Positions 13,710-21,064 of a stretch of DNA of 21,064 nt are shown here, in pieces. The stretch's first letter is position 1; the number at the start of each line of letters is the position of its first letter. The translations under genes were made by a program, and so were the position numbers. The notes under the pieces are model-generated. The model had not been told where the DNA came from. It did no database searches and was given only the letters and a program-made list of their open reading frames with translations. The DNA is from Candidatus Rokuibacteriota bacterium (GTDB taxonomy: Bacteria > Methylomirabilota > Methylomirabilia > Rokubacteriales > CSP1-6), in assembly GCA_016179165.1 (NCBI GenBank), contig JACORX010000132.1:1-21064 (forward strand), in the 5' to 3' direction.

Positions 13710-15089
13710 TCAGACGATTGGCCAGCGCGAGCGGGGGAAGGTGATGCCGGTCCTTGCCTGGAGCCGCTCGCCGATCTCCTGCACCTTGCCGAAGAGCCGG
13801 GCCTCGTCGACGAACGACTGACGGTGGTCCTCCACGACGACGCGACCGTCCACGACGACCGTGTGGATGCTGCGGCCGTCGGCGTTGTAAACGAGGTTGT
13901 TGACCGGATTGAAGAGCGCCTGCCATTCCGGCCGCCCGGTATCGAACAGCACGAAGTCTGCCCGCTTGCCGGGCTCGATGGAGCCCTGCTGGTCGCCGAC
14001 GCCGAGAGCCTGCGCGCCGAGCACCGTGGCCATCTCGAGGGCGGACTCGGCGGGGATCTGGCGCGTGTCCTGGCGGGCGTCCTTGTATTGGATCGCCGCC
14101 ATGTTCATCGTCCGGACCATGTCGAGGTGGTTGGAGTTGTTGGGCGAGTCGCAGCCGAGGGCGACCTTGACGCCCTTCGCCAGCAGCTCGGGCATCCGGC
14201 CGTGCTCGGGCACTCCGCGGCCGCTCTTGGCGGCGGTGACGGGGCACATCACCACGGGGGTCCGCGTGCGGGCCAGGCAGTCGATCTCGGCGTCGTCTAT
14301 CCCAAGCACGTGCGCGAGGAGCATGTTCGGCCCGAGGACGCCGAGGGACTCGAGGTATTCCGTCGGTCGCCGGCCATGGCGGGCGGCGTATTCCTGCCGC
14401 GCCGTGGGCCCGCTGTTGTGGTGGAGCGTCAGCGACGTGCCGTGCTCGTCGGCGGCGCGCTTGAGCGCCAGCAAGAGCTCGGCGCTGCAGGTGTCCGCGG
14501 AGAACGGCATCGCCCAGGCCCGCATGCGGCCCTGAAGGCGCCCATGCCATTTCTTGATAAATGCGGCTGTCCGGGTGGTAGCCTCGCCGGTCACGTAGCG
14601 CGGCAGCTTGAACGGGGCGTCCCCATCGGTGACGCATTCCCCCAGCATCACCCGGATACCGGAGTCCTCGTAGGCTTGGAGACACGCGTCGGGGAACTTC
14701 GTGCTGCCCGGATCCACGAAGCAGACGGTTCCATTCTTCAGCAACTCGACAAGGCCGAGCAGGGTCGTGTGGTACTCCTCCTCCTCGGTCATCGCGTTCT
14801 GCAGGGCAAACACGTGGACGAGCGGGCTCGCCTGCTCGTCGGGGAAGATCCCGCGGACGGCGTGCGCGTAGCTGATGTGCATGTGGCCGTTGACGAAGCC
14901 CGGCGTGACGAGCAGGTGTCGCGCGTCGATCACGCGGTCCGCGCGGAGCGCGGCGAGATCGGTCGCCTTCCCGACCCGGCCGATCCGGCCGTCCTCGACG
15001 AGGATCGAGGCGTCGCGGATGATCCGGCGTGCGCCATCGAGCGTCAGGACGTACTGCGCGTTCTCGATCTTGAGCGTGCGGTCGGGCAT
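13710..15089 (-). CDS. Amidohydrolase of the TRZ/ATZ/SAH-deaminase-like group
   Basis: 459-residue metal-dependent hydrolase with a composite N/C-terminal beta domain (ILVEDGRIGRVG; GKRADFVLFDTG) around a TIM barrel. Metal ligands are visible: His69-x-His71 in FVNGHMHISY, His223 or His224 in LTLHHN, and Asp314 in ALGCDSPNNSNH; His260 lies in MLLAHVLGI. The Glu of the HxxE motif common in triazine hydrolases and adenosine-type deaminases is not evident (HHNSG instead). The start ATG at 15089 has GGAGGT 8 nt upstream. It probably deaminates or hydrolyses an N-containing ring or amide; the substrate is unknown. It is convergent with the acyl-CoA ligase and divergent from the molybdopterin enzyme. 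Confidence 0.87.
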   Translation of the reverse strand: MPDRTLKIENAQYVLTLDGARRIIRDASILVEDGRIGRVGKATDLAALRADRVIDARHLLVTPGFVNGHMHISYAHAVRGIFPDEQASPLVHVFALQNAMTEEEEYHTTLLGLVELLKNGTVCFVDPGSTKFPDACLQAYEDSGIRVMLGECVTDGDAPFKLPRYVTGEATTRTAAFIKKWHGRLQGRMRAWAMPFSADTCSAELLLALKRAADEHGTSLTLHHNSGPTARQEYAARHGRRPTEYLESLGVLGPNMLLAHVLGIDDAEIDCLARTRTPVVMCPVTAAKSGRGVPEHGRMPELLAKGVKVALGCDSPNNSNHLDMVRTMNMAAIQYKDARQDTRQIPAESALEMATVLGAQALGVGDQQGSIEPGKRADFVLFDTGRPEWQALFNPVNNLVYNADGRSIHTVVVDGRVVVEDHRQSFVDEARLFGKVQEIGERLQARTGITFPRSRWPIV

Positions 15090-15126
15090 GAGCGTGACCT
15101 CCGTCTGTCAAGTGGTCAGTCGAGCG

Positions 15127-15153
15127 GGACGGGGTGCAATTCTAGCACCGTCC
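15127..15153. promoter_or_regulatory. Inverted repeat in divergent intergenic region, possible operator
   Basis: GGAC plus GGTGC (15127-15130, 15133-15137) pair with GCACC plus GTCC (15145-15153) over a 7-nt loop AATTCTA, with two unpaired Gs. It sits between the divergent amidohydrolase and molybdopterin-subunit genes, so a shared regulator site is plausible. The rest of 15090-15224 shows only the ribosome sites of the two genes. Confidence 0.3.
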
Positions 15154-15224
15154 TTGACCCCTCCCGTCCGCCAGACTAAGCTTTCGGCACCTCGAGCACG
15201 GAGCACCCCACGGAGGAAGCGGGC

Positions 15225-17543
15225 ATGACGCATGGAGCGCAGCACGCGGACGGCGCCTGGATCGGCCGGCCGCTGAAGCGGCGGGAAGATCATCGTCTGC
15301 TCGTGGGGGCGGGGCGCTATGTGGACGACATCTGCCCGCCTGGCTGCGCCCACGTGGTGCTGCTTCGCTCGCCCCACGCCCACGCGCGGGTAACCGGGCT
15401 CGACGTCGAGCGAGCGCGGCGCGCCCGCGGCGTCGTGGCCGTCGTGACGGGAGTCGACGTCAGCCACCTGGCGCCGATGCCGGTGAACCGCATCATGCCG
15501 GGCATGCGCGTACCGCCCCATCCGATCCTCGCCGACAAGCTCGTCCACGCCGCCGGCACGCCCGTGGCCGCCGTGGTGGCGGACAGTGTCTATGCCGCGC
15601 GCGACGCCATCGATCTGATCGATGTCACGTACGAGCCGCTTCCGGCCCTGCCCGAGCCGGAAGGCGCGGTGGCCGACGGAGCGCCCAGGCTCTACCCCGA
15701 GATCGAGCGGAACCGGTCCTTCACGCGCACGCTGCGCGAGGGTGACGCCGCGCGGGCTATCGCCGGCGCGGCGCGCGTCGTCTCGCTGCGCGTGGTCCAG
15801 CAGCGGCTGTCAGCCGTGGCGATGGAGCCGCGCTCGGTGCTCGCCACCTTCGATGCGTCCACCGAGGAGCTGACGCTCTGGACGTCCTGCCAGGCGCCCT
15901 TCCGGGTTCGGGCCGAGGTGGCGCGGCTCCTCGATCTCCCCGAGTCGCGGGTGCGGGTGATCGCGCCTGATGTCGGCGGCGGCTTCGGCGTCAAGACAGG
16001 GCCCTACCGCGAGGAGGTACTGCTCGGCTGGCTGGCCCGCCGGCTGGTCCGGCCCGTGAAATGGGTGGCCACGCGGGGTGAGGACCAGATCACCACGAAT
16101 CACGCGCGCGGCTCCGTCTGCGAGGGCGAGCTGGCCGTGGACGCCGACGGGCATATCGCCGCGCTGCGAGCGCGCATCACGTCACCGCTCGGCGCGTCGC
16201 TGATGAACGCCGCCCCCGGCTCGCCGTGGAACCACGCGCGTCTCCTGCCAGGGTGCTACGTCGTGCCGGCCTCCGACATCACCGTCACCGGTGCGCTGAC
16301 CACGACGACGCCCGTCTCCGCCTACCGCGGCGCCGGCCGGCCCGAGGCCTGCTTTGTCATCGAGCGGCTGATGGACACGGCCGCGCGCGTGCTTGGGCTC
16401 GACCCCGCCGAGATCCGCCGGCGCAACTTGATCCCGGCTGACGCCTTCCCGTTCAAGACGGCGACGGGACAGGTGTACGACTCGGGCAATTACCAACTCG
16501 CTCTCGAGACCGCGCTCACCGCAGCGGACTACGCGGGGCTGCGGCGTGCGCAGGCCGCGCGCCGGGAGCGCGGGGAGATCGTGGGAATCGGCCTCGCGTC
16601 CTACGTCGAGCCCTGCGCGCTCGGCTGGGAGAGCGGCAGCATCAAGGTCGAGCGTTCGGGGCGGGTGACGGCCATCACCGGATCGAGCGCCCACGGGCAG
16701 GGGCACGAGACGACGTTTGCCCAGATCGTGGCGGACCACCTGGGCGTCACGCCGGACGACGTGGTCGTGGTCCACGGCGACACGCGCTCGGGGCCCGAGG
16801 GCTTCGGCACCTTCGGTAGCCGGAGCGTCGCGCTCGGTGGCAGCGCGCTCCAACGCGTCGCCGTCGACGTCCGCGAGAAGGGTCGCCGCATCGCGGCGAG
16901 GCTCCTCGAGGCGGCCGTGCCCGACGTCATCGGCGTCAGCGGCGGCTTCCAGGTGACCGGCGTGCCGCAGCGGCGTGTGATGTGGCGCGAGGTGGCGGTC
17001 GCGGCCTACGCGGGCGGCCACGCGCTGCCGGCAGGCGACACGCCGGGCCTCGAGGCCACCACGTACTTTCAGCCCGAGACCGAAGTCTGGACCTTTGGCG
17101 CGATCGTCTGCGCGGTCCGGATCGAGGCGGAGACCGGGCGGCTCGTCGTCGAACGGTTGGTGTGGGTGGACGACGCCGGCACCGTGATCAACCCACTACT
17201 CGCCGAGGGCCAGCTTCACGGTAGCCTCGCCCAGGGGCTGGGGCAGGCGCTCCTCGAGGCGATCGTCTACGACGGCGACGGCCAGCTCTTGACCGGCACG
17301 CTCATGGACTACGCGATTCCGCGCGCCGACGAGGTGCCGCACGTCCTGATCGAGAAGACGTGCACGCCCTCGCCGCGCAACCCGCTCGGGGCCAAGGGCG
17401 TGGGCGAGGCCGGCTGCATCGGCATCCCGCCCGCCATCGTCAACGCCGCGGTCGACGCGCTGTCGCCGCTGGGCATCACGCACCTCGATATGCCCCTGAC
17501 CCCCGCGCGCCTCTGGGCCGCCCTCCGGGAGGCGAAGCGCTAG
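15225..17543 (+). CDS. Xanthine dehydrogenase-family molybdopterin-binding subunit (CoxL form II-like)
   Basis: 772-residue large subunit of the xanthine oxidase/CO dehydrogenase family, which hydroxylates aldehydes, purines or other heterocycles at a Mo-cytosine-dinucleotide site. The start ATG at 15225 follows GGAGGAAG. The order is family-typical: an N-terminal a/b hammerhead (IGRPLKRREDHRLLVGAGRY), PDVGGGFGVKTGPYREE (249-264), AYRGAGRPE (366-374), and the C-terminal GAKGVGEAGCIGIPPAIVNA with catalytic Glu near 728. AYRGAGR marks form II; true CO dehydrogenases (form I) have AYxCSFR, so CO oxidation is unlikely. The FAD and 2Fe-2S subunits (CoxM, CoxS) are not adjacent, so it is an orphan or works with distant partners. 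It ends convergently with the aminotransferase in a shared CTAG. Confidence 0.93.
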   Translation: MTHGAQHADGAWIGRPLKRREDHRLLVGAGRYVDDICPPGCAHVVLLRSPHAHARVTGLDVERARRARGVVAVVTGVDVSHLAPMPVNRIMPGMRVPPHPILADKLVHAAGTPVAAVVADSVYAARDAIDLIDVTYEPLPALPEPEGAVADGAPRLYPEIERNRSFTRTLREGDAARAIAGAARVVSLRVVQQRLSAVAMEPRSVLATFDASTEELTLWTSCQAPFRVRAEVARLLDLPESRVRVIAPDVGGGFGVKTGPYREEVLLGWLARRLVRPVKWVATRGEDQITTNHARGSVCEGELAVDADGHIAALRARITSPLGASLMNAAPGSPWNHARLLPGCYVVPASDITVTGALTTTTPVSAYRGAGRPEACFVIERLMDTAARVLGLDPAEIRRRNLIPADAFPFKTATGQVYDSGNYQLALETALTAADYAGLRRAQAARRERGEIVGIGLASYVEPCALGWESGSIKVERSGRVTAITGSSAHGQGHETTFAQIVADHLGVTPDDVVVVHGDTRSGPEGFGTFGSRSVALGGSALQRVAVDVREKGRRIAARLLEAAVPDVIGVSGGFQVTGVPQRRVMWREVAVAAYAGGHALPAGDTPGLEATTYFQPETEVWTFGAIVCAVRIEAETGRLVVERLVWVDDAGTVINPLLAEGQLHGSLAQGLGQALLEAIVYDGDGQLLTGTLMDYAIPRADEVPHVLIEKTCTPSPRNPLGAKGVGEAGCIGIPPAIVNAAVDALSPLGITHLDMPLTPARLWAALREAKR

Positions 17544-18868
17544 TTGCGCGAACTCTGGGACTTCTTCTTGGGAAGGGCCTCGAGCGCGTGCTCGCAGGCC
17601 TCGAGCGTCTTGGCCACGTCGTCCGCGGTGTGCACGAGCGACATGTACATCTTCTGCGTGTTCTTCACCACGCCGCGCTTGATCAGCTCGGTGGTGAAGG
17701 CCTTGGCGAGCGCGCCGTCCGCCTTCTGGACCGAGCGGTAGTCTACGACGGGCTGATCGGTGAAGAGGACGTCGAAGACCACGGGCTCGCCAACCACTTG
17801 CGCGGGCAATCCGGACTTCTGGACGAGCTCGCCGAGGCCGGCCATGAGGCGCTTGCCGGTGGCGAAGATAGTGTCGTAGGCGCCGGGCTTGCGCAGCTCG
17901 GAGAGGGTGGCGAGGCCGGCCACCGCGGCAATCGGGTTGCCGTTCAGCGTGCCGGACTGGGAGATGAAATCCCCCTTGCCGTCGTACGCCGGGTCGAACG
18001 GGCGCATGAGCTCCTCGGAACCGCACACGGCGGCCAGCGGGAAGCCGCCGCCAACGATCTTGCCGACGGCGGCGAGGTCCGGCACGACCCCGTAGTACTG
18101 CTGAGCGCCGCCGTAGGCGAGGCGGAATCCCGTCACCACCTCGTCGAAGACGAGGAGCACGCCGTGGCGGCGCGTGATCTCCCGCAGCCCCTGCAGGAAG
18201 CCGGGCTGGGGCGGCACGAGGCGCTGGAACGGCTCGACGATGACCGCGGCCAGCTCGTCGGCGTGCGTGGCGATGATGCCCTCGACCGTGCCGAGATCAT
18301 TGAACGGCGCGATCAGCACCTCGGCCTCGAGCGCATGCGGGATGCCCGAGGAGTCGGGCACGGGAGCGGGGAAGGCCTTGGGCGAGCGCGGCGCCGAGCT
18401 CATCATGGAATAGTCGTGGGCGCCGTGGTAGCCGCCCTCGAACTTCAGGATCTTGTCGCGCTGCCGATACGTGCGGGCGACGCGCAAGGCGAAGAAGGTC
18501 GCCTCCGAGCCGGTGGAGGTGAAGCGCACCTGCTCGGCGCACGGCACCGCCCGGCAGATCTCCTCGGCCAGCTGGATGATGGGCTCGTTGACCATGAAGT
18601 ACGTGCTGCCGCCCTCGATCTGCGCCCGCACCGCGGCGACCACCGCCGGGTGCGCGTGGCCGAGGATGAGCGGGCCTGAGGCCAGGACGTAGTCGATGTA
18701 CTCGCGCCCGCTGACGTCGTAGATCTTCGAGCCCTTGCCGTGCTTGACGACGAAGGCTGCGTCCTCGGCATAGCGGGATGTGCCAAGCACGCCGCCGGGC
18801 AGGCGCCGCTTGGCGCGCTCCAGGAGCTCGGTTTCTTGAGCGGATCGGGTTCGGGTCGTCTCGGCCAT
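17540..18868 (-). CDS. Class III PLP aminotransferase, glutamate-1-semialdehyde 2,1-aminomutase-like
   Basis: 442-residue fold-type I PLP enzyme. The N-terminal LLERAKRRLPGGV and the PLP signature are those of the glutamate-1-semialdehyde aminomutase branch. FTSTGSEATFFALRVAR (116-132) holds the phosphate, LVFDEVVTGFRL (239-250) has Asp242, and AVGKIVGGGFPLAA (267-280) has the Schiff-base Lys270. A strong AAAGGAGG site precedes the ATG at 18868. It may be HemL proper, but no other heme genes are near, and paralogs of this branch act as aminotransferases or aminomutases in catabolism; the pairing with a hydantoinase subunit favours the latter. Its stop TAG shares the CTAG palindrome with the opposing gene. 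Confidence 0.88.
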   Translation of the reverse strand: MAETTRTRSAQETELLERAKRRLPGGVLGTSRYAEDAAFVVKHGKGSKIYDVSGREYIDYVLASGPLILGHAHPAVVAAVRAQIEGGSTYFMVNEPIIQLAEEICRAVPCAEQVRFTSTGSEATFFALRVARTYRQRDKILKFEGGYHGAHDYSMMSSAPRSPKAFPAPVPDSSGIPHALEAEVLIAPFNDLGTVEGIIATHADELAAVIVEPFQRLVPPQPGFLQGLREITRRHGVLLVFDEVVTGFRLAYGGAQQYYGVVPDLAAVGKIVGGGFPLAAVCGSEELMRPFDPAYDGKGDFISQSGTLNGNPIAAVAGLATLSELRKPGAYDTIFATGKRLMAGLGELVQKSGLPAQVVGEPVVFDVLFTDQPVVDYRSVQKADGALAKAFTTELIKRGVVKNTQKMYMSLVHTADDVAKTLEACEHALEALPKKKSQSSRN

Positions 18869-18930
18869 GGCCTGCCTCCTTTGAGAGAGGACATTCTATA
18901 CCATCTGACGCCTCTGCTATCATGCCGGCC
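18869..18930. promoter_or_regulatory. Short divergent promoter region (aminotransferase / hyuA)
   Basis: Only about 60 bp separate the two divergent starts. On the minus strand TATAGAAT (18893-18900) could be a -10 box, and AAAGGAGG (18875-18882) is the aminotransferase ribosome site. On the plus strand no Shine-Dalgarno site is visible before either hyuA start (18922 or 18931), so hyuA may be leaderless or weakly translated. Confidence 0.4.
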
Positions 18931-20994
18931 ATGTTCCTGATCGGCATCGATGTGGGCGGCACGTTTACCGATCTCACCGCGATCGACGAGGCCACAGGCC
19001 GCGTGGTGGTCACCAAGGTGCCGTCGGAGCGGCGCCGCGAGGCGGCGGCGGTCCTCACCGGCCTCCGCGCCCTCGGCATCGAGAGCCGCGACGTGCGGCG
19101 GGTGGTCCACGGAACGACGGTCGGCACCAACGCGGTGCTCGAGAGGCGGGGCGCTCCCGTCGCGGTCATCACGACAGCGGGCTTCCGCGACCTCATCGAG
19201 ATCGGACGCACCAAGCGCAATATCCCCGCGCTTTTCGTGCCGACCTTCGTGCGTCCGAAGCCCGTGGTTGACCGCAAGAGCCGGTTCGAGGTGACGGAGC
19301 GGCTCAACGCCGATGGCTCGGTGCTGGTGCCGCTCGACATGGGATCCGTGGACCGCGCGCTCGACGCCGCCTTCGCGACGGGCGCCGAGGCCGTGGCCGT
19401 CTGCCTGCTTCACGCGTATCTCAACCCGGCGCACGAGCACGCCATCGCGGACGCGGTGAAGGGCAAGCGCCCTGGTCTCCCCGTGTCCTGCTCGGCCGAC
19501 GTCGTGGCGGAGTACCGCGAGTTTGAGCGCTTCTCGACCACGGTCCTCAACGCCTACATCCAGCCGCTGATGGAGCGCTACCTGGACGCCCTCGAGCGGG
19601 AGCTGGTCGCGTCGGGGTACCGGACCGGCGTCCTCACAGTCGGCTCGAGCGGCGGGGTCTTGACGGCCGAGACCGCGAAGCGGCTTCCGCTCAAGACCAT
19701 CTTCTCGGGCCCAGCCGGAGGTGTGAGCCAGGCGGTCTTCGTCGGCCGCCAAGCCGGGCTCCAGGACCTCATCACCTACGACATGGGCGGCACCAGCACG
19801 GATGTCTGCCTGGTGCGGAGACTCTCACCCACGATCGCCACCGACAACCTGATCGCCGCCTTTCCCGTGAAGACCCCTCAGGTGGACATCAAGAGCGTGG
19901 GGGCGGGGGGCGGCAGTATCGCCTGGGTCGACGTGGATGGCTCGCTCCAGGTGGGGCCTCACTCCGCTGGCGCCGACCCCGGGCCTGCCTCCTATGGCCT
20001 TGGCGGCCGCGAAGCCACGGTGACCGACGCCAACCTGCTGCTGGGACGGGTCAGCGCGAGCCGACCCCTTGGCGGGACGATCCGGCTGGATCCCGCTCTG
20101 GCCCGGGAAGCGATCGAGCGCATGGCCGCCAAGCTCGCCGGGCTCGACCTCCACCGGCTGGCCGAAGGCATAATCAGGATCGCCGTGGCCCGCATGACCG
20201 CCTCGATCCGAGAAATCACGATTCAACGGGGCCACGACCCGCGCGACTTCACGCTCCTGGCCTTTGGCGGCGCCGGGCCGATGCACGCGATCCCGGTGGC
20301 CGAAGAGCTGGAGATCACGCGCATCCTTGTCCCCCGCCACCCTGGGAACTTCTCGGCCCTCGGCCTCCTCGCCTCTGACATCAAGCACGATGCGGTGCGG
20401 ACCCGGATCGGCAGGCTCTCAGAGGCCGGGCTTGGACGGCTCCGCCGAACCTTTAGCGAGATGAAGACCGACGGCGCGGCCGAGCTGAGCGAGGAGGGGT
20501 TCGCCGCATCCGACATGCGTTTGCACTGCTCGCTCGACCTCCGCTACCTGGGCCAGGCCTTCGAGCTGGCCGTGCCAGTGGACCCGGAGACCATGACTGC
20601 CTCGGGGATTGCCAGCGACTTCCACGGCCGGCACCTGGAAACCTACGGCCACGCGGACGAGACGGGGGAGGTGGAGGTCGTGAACCTGCGCCTCACGGCC
20701 TGGGGCCTGGTCCCCAAGCCCGACTTTCCTCCGTACCGGAGCGAGACTGTCACGCTCGGCGAGGCCCGGATTGAAGAGCGCCCGGTCTATTTCAACGACA
20801 GCTTTCTCTCCTGCCCCGTGTATCAGCGCGAGCGCCTACCGGCCGGCGCGGGCTTGAGCGGCCCAGCCATCGTGGAGGAGTTCGGCGCCACCACGGTCCT
20901 CTTTCCTGGCTGGGCCGCTGCCCTCGACCACTGGGGCAACCTGCTCCTGGCAGCGGACTCGGCGCGCCTGGCTCGGAGCGGATCCGATGCTTGA
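18931..20994 (+). CDS. hyuA: Hydantoinase/oxoprolinase subunit A (N-methylhydantoinase A-like)
   Basis: 687-residue HyuA-family protein. With HyuB these enzymes hydrolyse hydantoins, 5-oxoproline or related cyclic amides, usually with ATP, or carboxylate ketones such as acetone. The actin-like ATP-binding start is FLIGIDVGGTFTDLTAID, followed by VVHGTTVGTNAVLERRGAPV, TVGSSGGVLTAETA, YDMGGTSTDVCLV, GAGGGSIAWVD, GPHSAGADPGPASYG and FGGAGPMHA, all in the expected order. Length is at the normal family size (about 680-700). I preferred the ATG at 18931; the ATG at 18922 adds three residues. Its essential partner hyuB is not intact here: only a few codons resembling a hyuB start follow before a recombinase remnant. 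Confidence 0.92.
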   Translation: MFLIGIDVGGTFTDLTAIDEATGRVVVTKVPSERRREAAAVLTGLRALGIESRDVRRVVHGTTVGTNAVLERRGAPVAVITTAGFRDLIEIGRTKRNIPALFVPTFVRPKPVVDRKSRFEVTERLNADGSVLVPLDMGSVDRALDAAFATGAEAVAVCLLHAYLNPAHEHAIADAVKGKRPGLPVSCSADVVAEYREFERFSTTVLNAYIQPLMERYLDALERELVASGYRTGVLTVGSSGGVLTAETAKRLPLKTIFSGPAGGVSQAVFVGRQAGLQDLITYDMGGTSTDVCLVRRLSPTIATDNLIAAFPVKTPQVDIKSVGAGGGSIAWVDVDGSLQVGPHSAGADPGPASYGLGGREATVTDANLLLGRVSASRPLGGTIRLDPALAREAIERMAAKLAGLDLHRLAEGIIRIAVARMTASIREITIQRGHDPRDFTLLAFGGAGPMHAIPVAEELEITRILVPRHPGNFSALGLLASDIKHDAVRTRIGRLSEAGLGRLRRTFSEMKTDGAAELSEEGFAASDMRLHCSLDLRYLGQAFELAVPVDPETMTASGIASDFHGRHLETYGHADETGEVEVVNLRLTAWGLVPKPDFPPYRSETVTLGEARIEERPVYFNDSFLSCPVYQRERLPAGAGLSGPAIVEEFGATTVLFPGWAAALDHWGNLLLAADSARLARSGSDA

Positions 20995-21004
20995 CCCGCC
21001 CAAC
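20987..21004 (+). pseudogene. Possible hyuB start stub
   Basis: An ATG at 20987 overlaps the hyuA stop and encodes M-L-D-P before the frame leaves the expected sequence and stops at TGA 21014-21016. HyuB proteins often begin with a DPVTLEV segment, and hyuB normally follows hyuA directly. This may be the first codons of a hyuB gene cut off by recombination. Four residues are too few for certainty. Confidence 0.25.
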
Positions 21005-21064
21005 CAACTTACTTGAGGATGGCTATGACATTCGGACGGTTCAGGAACTCCTGGGGCACAGGAC
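21003..21064 (+). pseudogene. Tyrosine recombinase (integrase) C-terminal fragment, continues past window
   Basis: The last 62 bases, read in the frame starting at 21003, encode TNLLEDGYDIRTVQELLGHR. This matches the conserved region just after the HxxR box of phage and integron integrases (usual form ATHLLExGYDIRTVQELLGH), including the catalytic-pocket His of LGH. The part upstream, with the core Arg and the HxxR box, is absent because hyuA occupies it, so this is a 5'-truncated remnant. The nucleophilic Tyr would lie beyond the edge. Confidence 0.62.

Noticed and set aside
13503..15179. Long plus-strand reading frame opposite the amidohydrolase
   Set aside because: It has no recognisable protein features and is antisense to a well-supported gene with a good ribosome site and metal-binding motifs.
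15225..17543. Aerobic CO dehydrogenase (form I CoxL)
   Set aside because: The active-site loop reads AYRGAGR, typical of form II, not the AYxCSFR of true CO dehydrogenases.

Overview
The window is about 21 kb of very GC-rich bacterial DNA with compact, mostly short operons of catabolic enzymes on both strands. High GC, frequent GTG starts, an abundance of acyl-CoA, amidohydrolase, xanthine-dehydrogenase and hydantoinase-type genes, and a likely selenoprotein suggest an uncultured soil or groundwater bacterium of the Rokubacteria/Methylomirabilota or deltaproteobacterial kind. That assignment is inferred from gene style; there is no rRNA or marker gene here to prove it.

Layout. Positions 1-2682 (minus strand): an HNH endonuclease, an enolase-superfamily enzyme like N-acylamino acid racemase/o-succinylbenzoate synthase, and a dienelactone hydrolase cut by the left edge. 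2919-4361 (plus): a 4-hydroxyphenylacetate 3-hydroxylase-type flavin monooxygenase. 4462-5110 (minus): a PIN-domain toxin with a small overlapping downstream partner. 5225-8037 (plus): a repeat fused to a gene fragment, a luciferase-like (F420-type) monooxygenase, a broken YbaK gene and an acyl-CoA dehydrogenase. 8134-10412 (plus): two paralogous coiled-coil proteins flanking a Gfo/Idh/MocA oxidoreductase. 10542-13690 (plus): a MaoC-like hydratase, an overlapping peroxiredoxin-like gene with an in-frame TGA, and an acyl-CoA ligase. 13710-15089 (minus): an amidohydrolase. 15225-17543 (plus): a form II CoxL-type molybdopterin subunit. 17540-18868 (minus): a glutamate-1-semialdehyde aminomutase-like aminotransferase. 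18931-20994 (plus): a hydantoinase A subunit, followed at the right edge by a tyrosine-recombinase fragment where hyuB would be expected.

The most notable point is 11417-11968. A TGA codon sits exactly where the first cysteine of a CxxC-type motif belongs in a peroxiredoxin-like protein. The reading frame continues with family-typical sequence for 141 more codons, and a hairpin with a GU-containing apical loop lies 25 nt after the TGA. This is best read as a selenoprotein (UxxC), which ordinary gene calling would split or lose.

The second theme is genome plasticity. A dispersed 28-43 bp repeat occurs four times on the plus strand. One copy (5225) is joined directly to a 134-bp piece of a Gfo/Idh/MocA gene, which looks like a deletion derivative of the intact repeat / coiled-coil / Gfo arrangement at 8134-9803. 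The YbaK gene is frameshifted and truncated, and hyuB appears to have been replaced by a recombinase remnant.

Functionally most genes act on carboxylic acids, CoA thioesters, amides/hydantoins and aromatic compounds. That fits a heterotroph that degrades diverse plant-derived or nitrogenous organics, but no single complete pathway is present.
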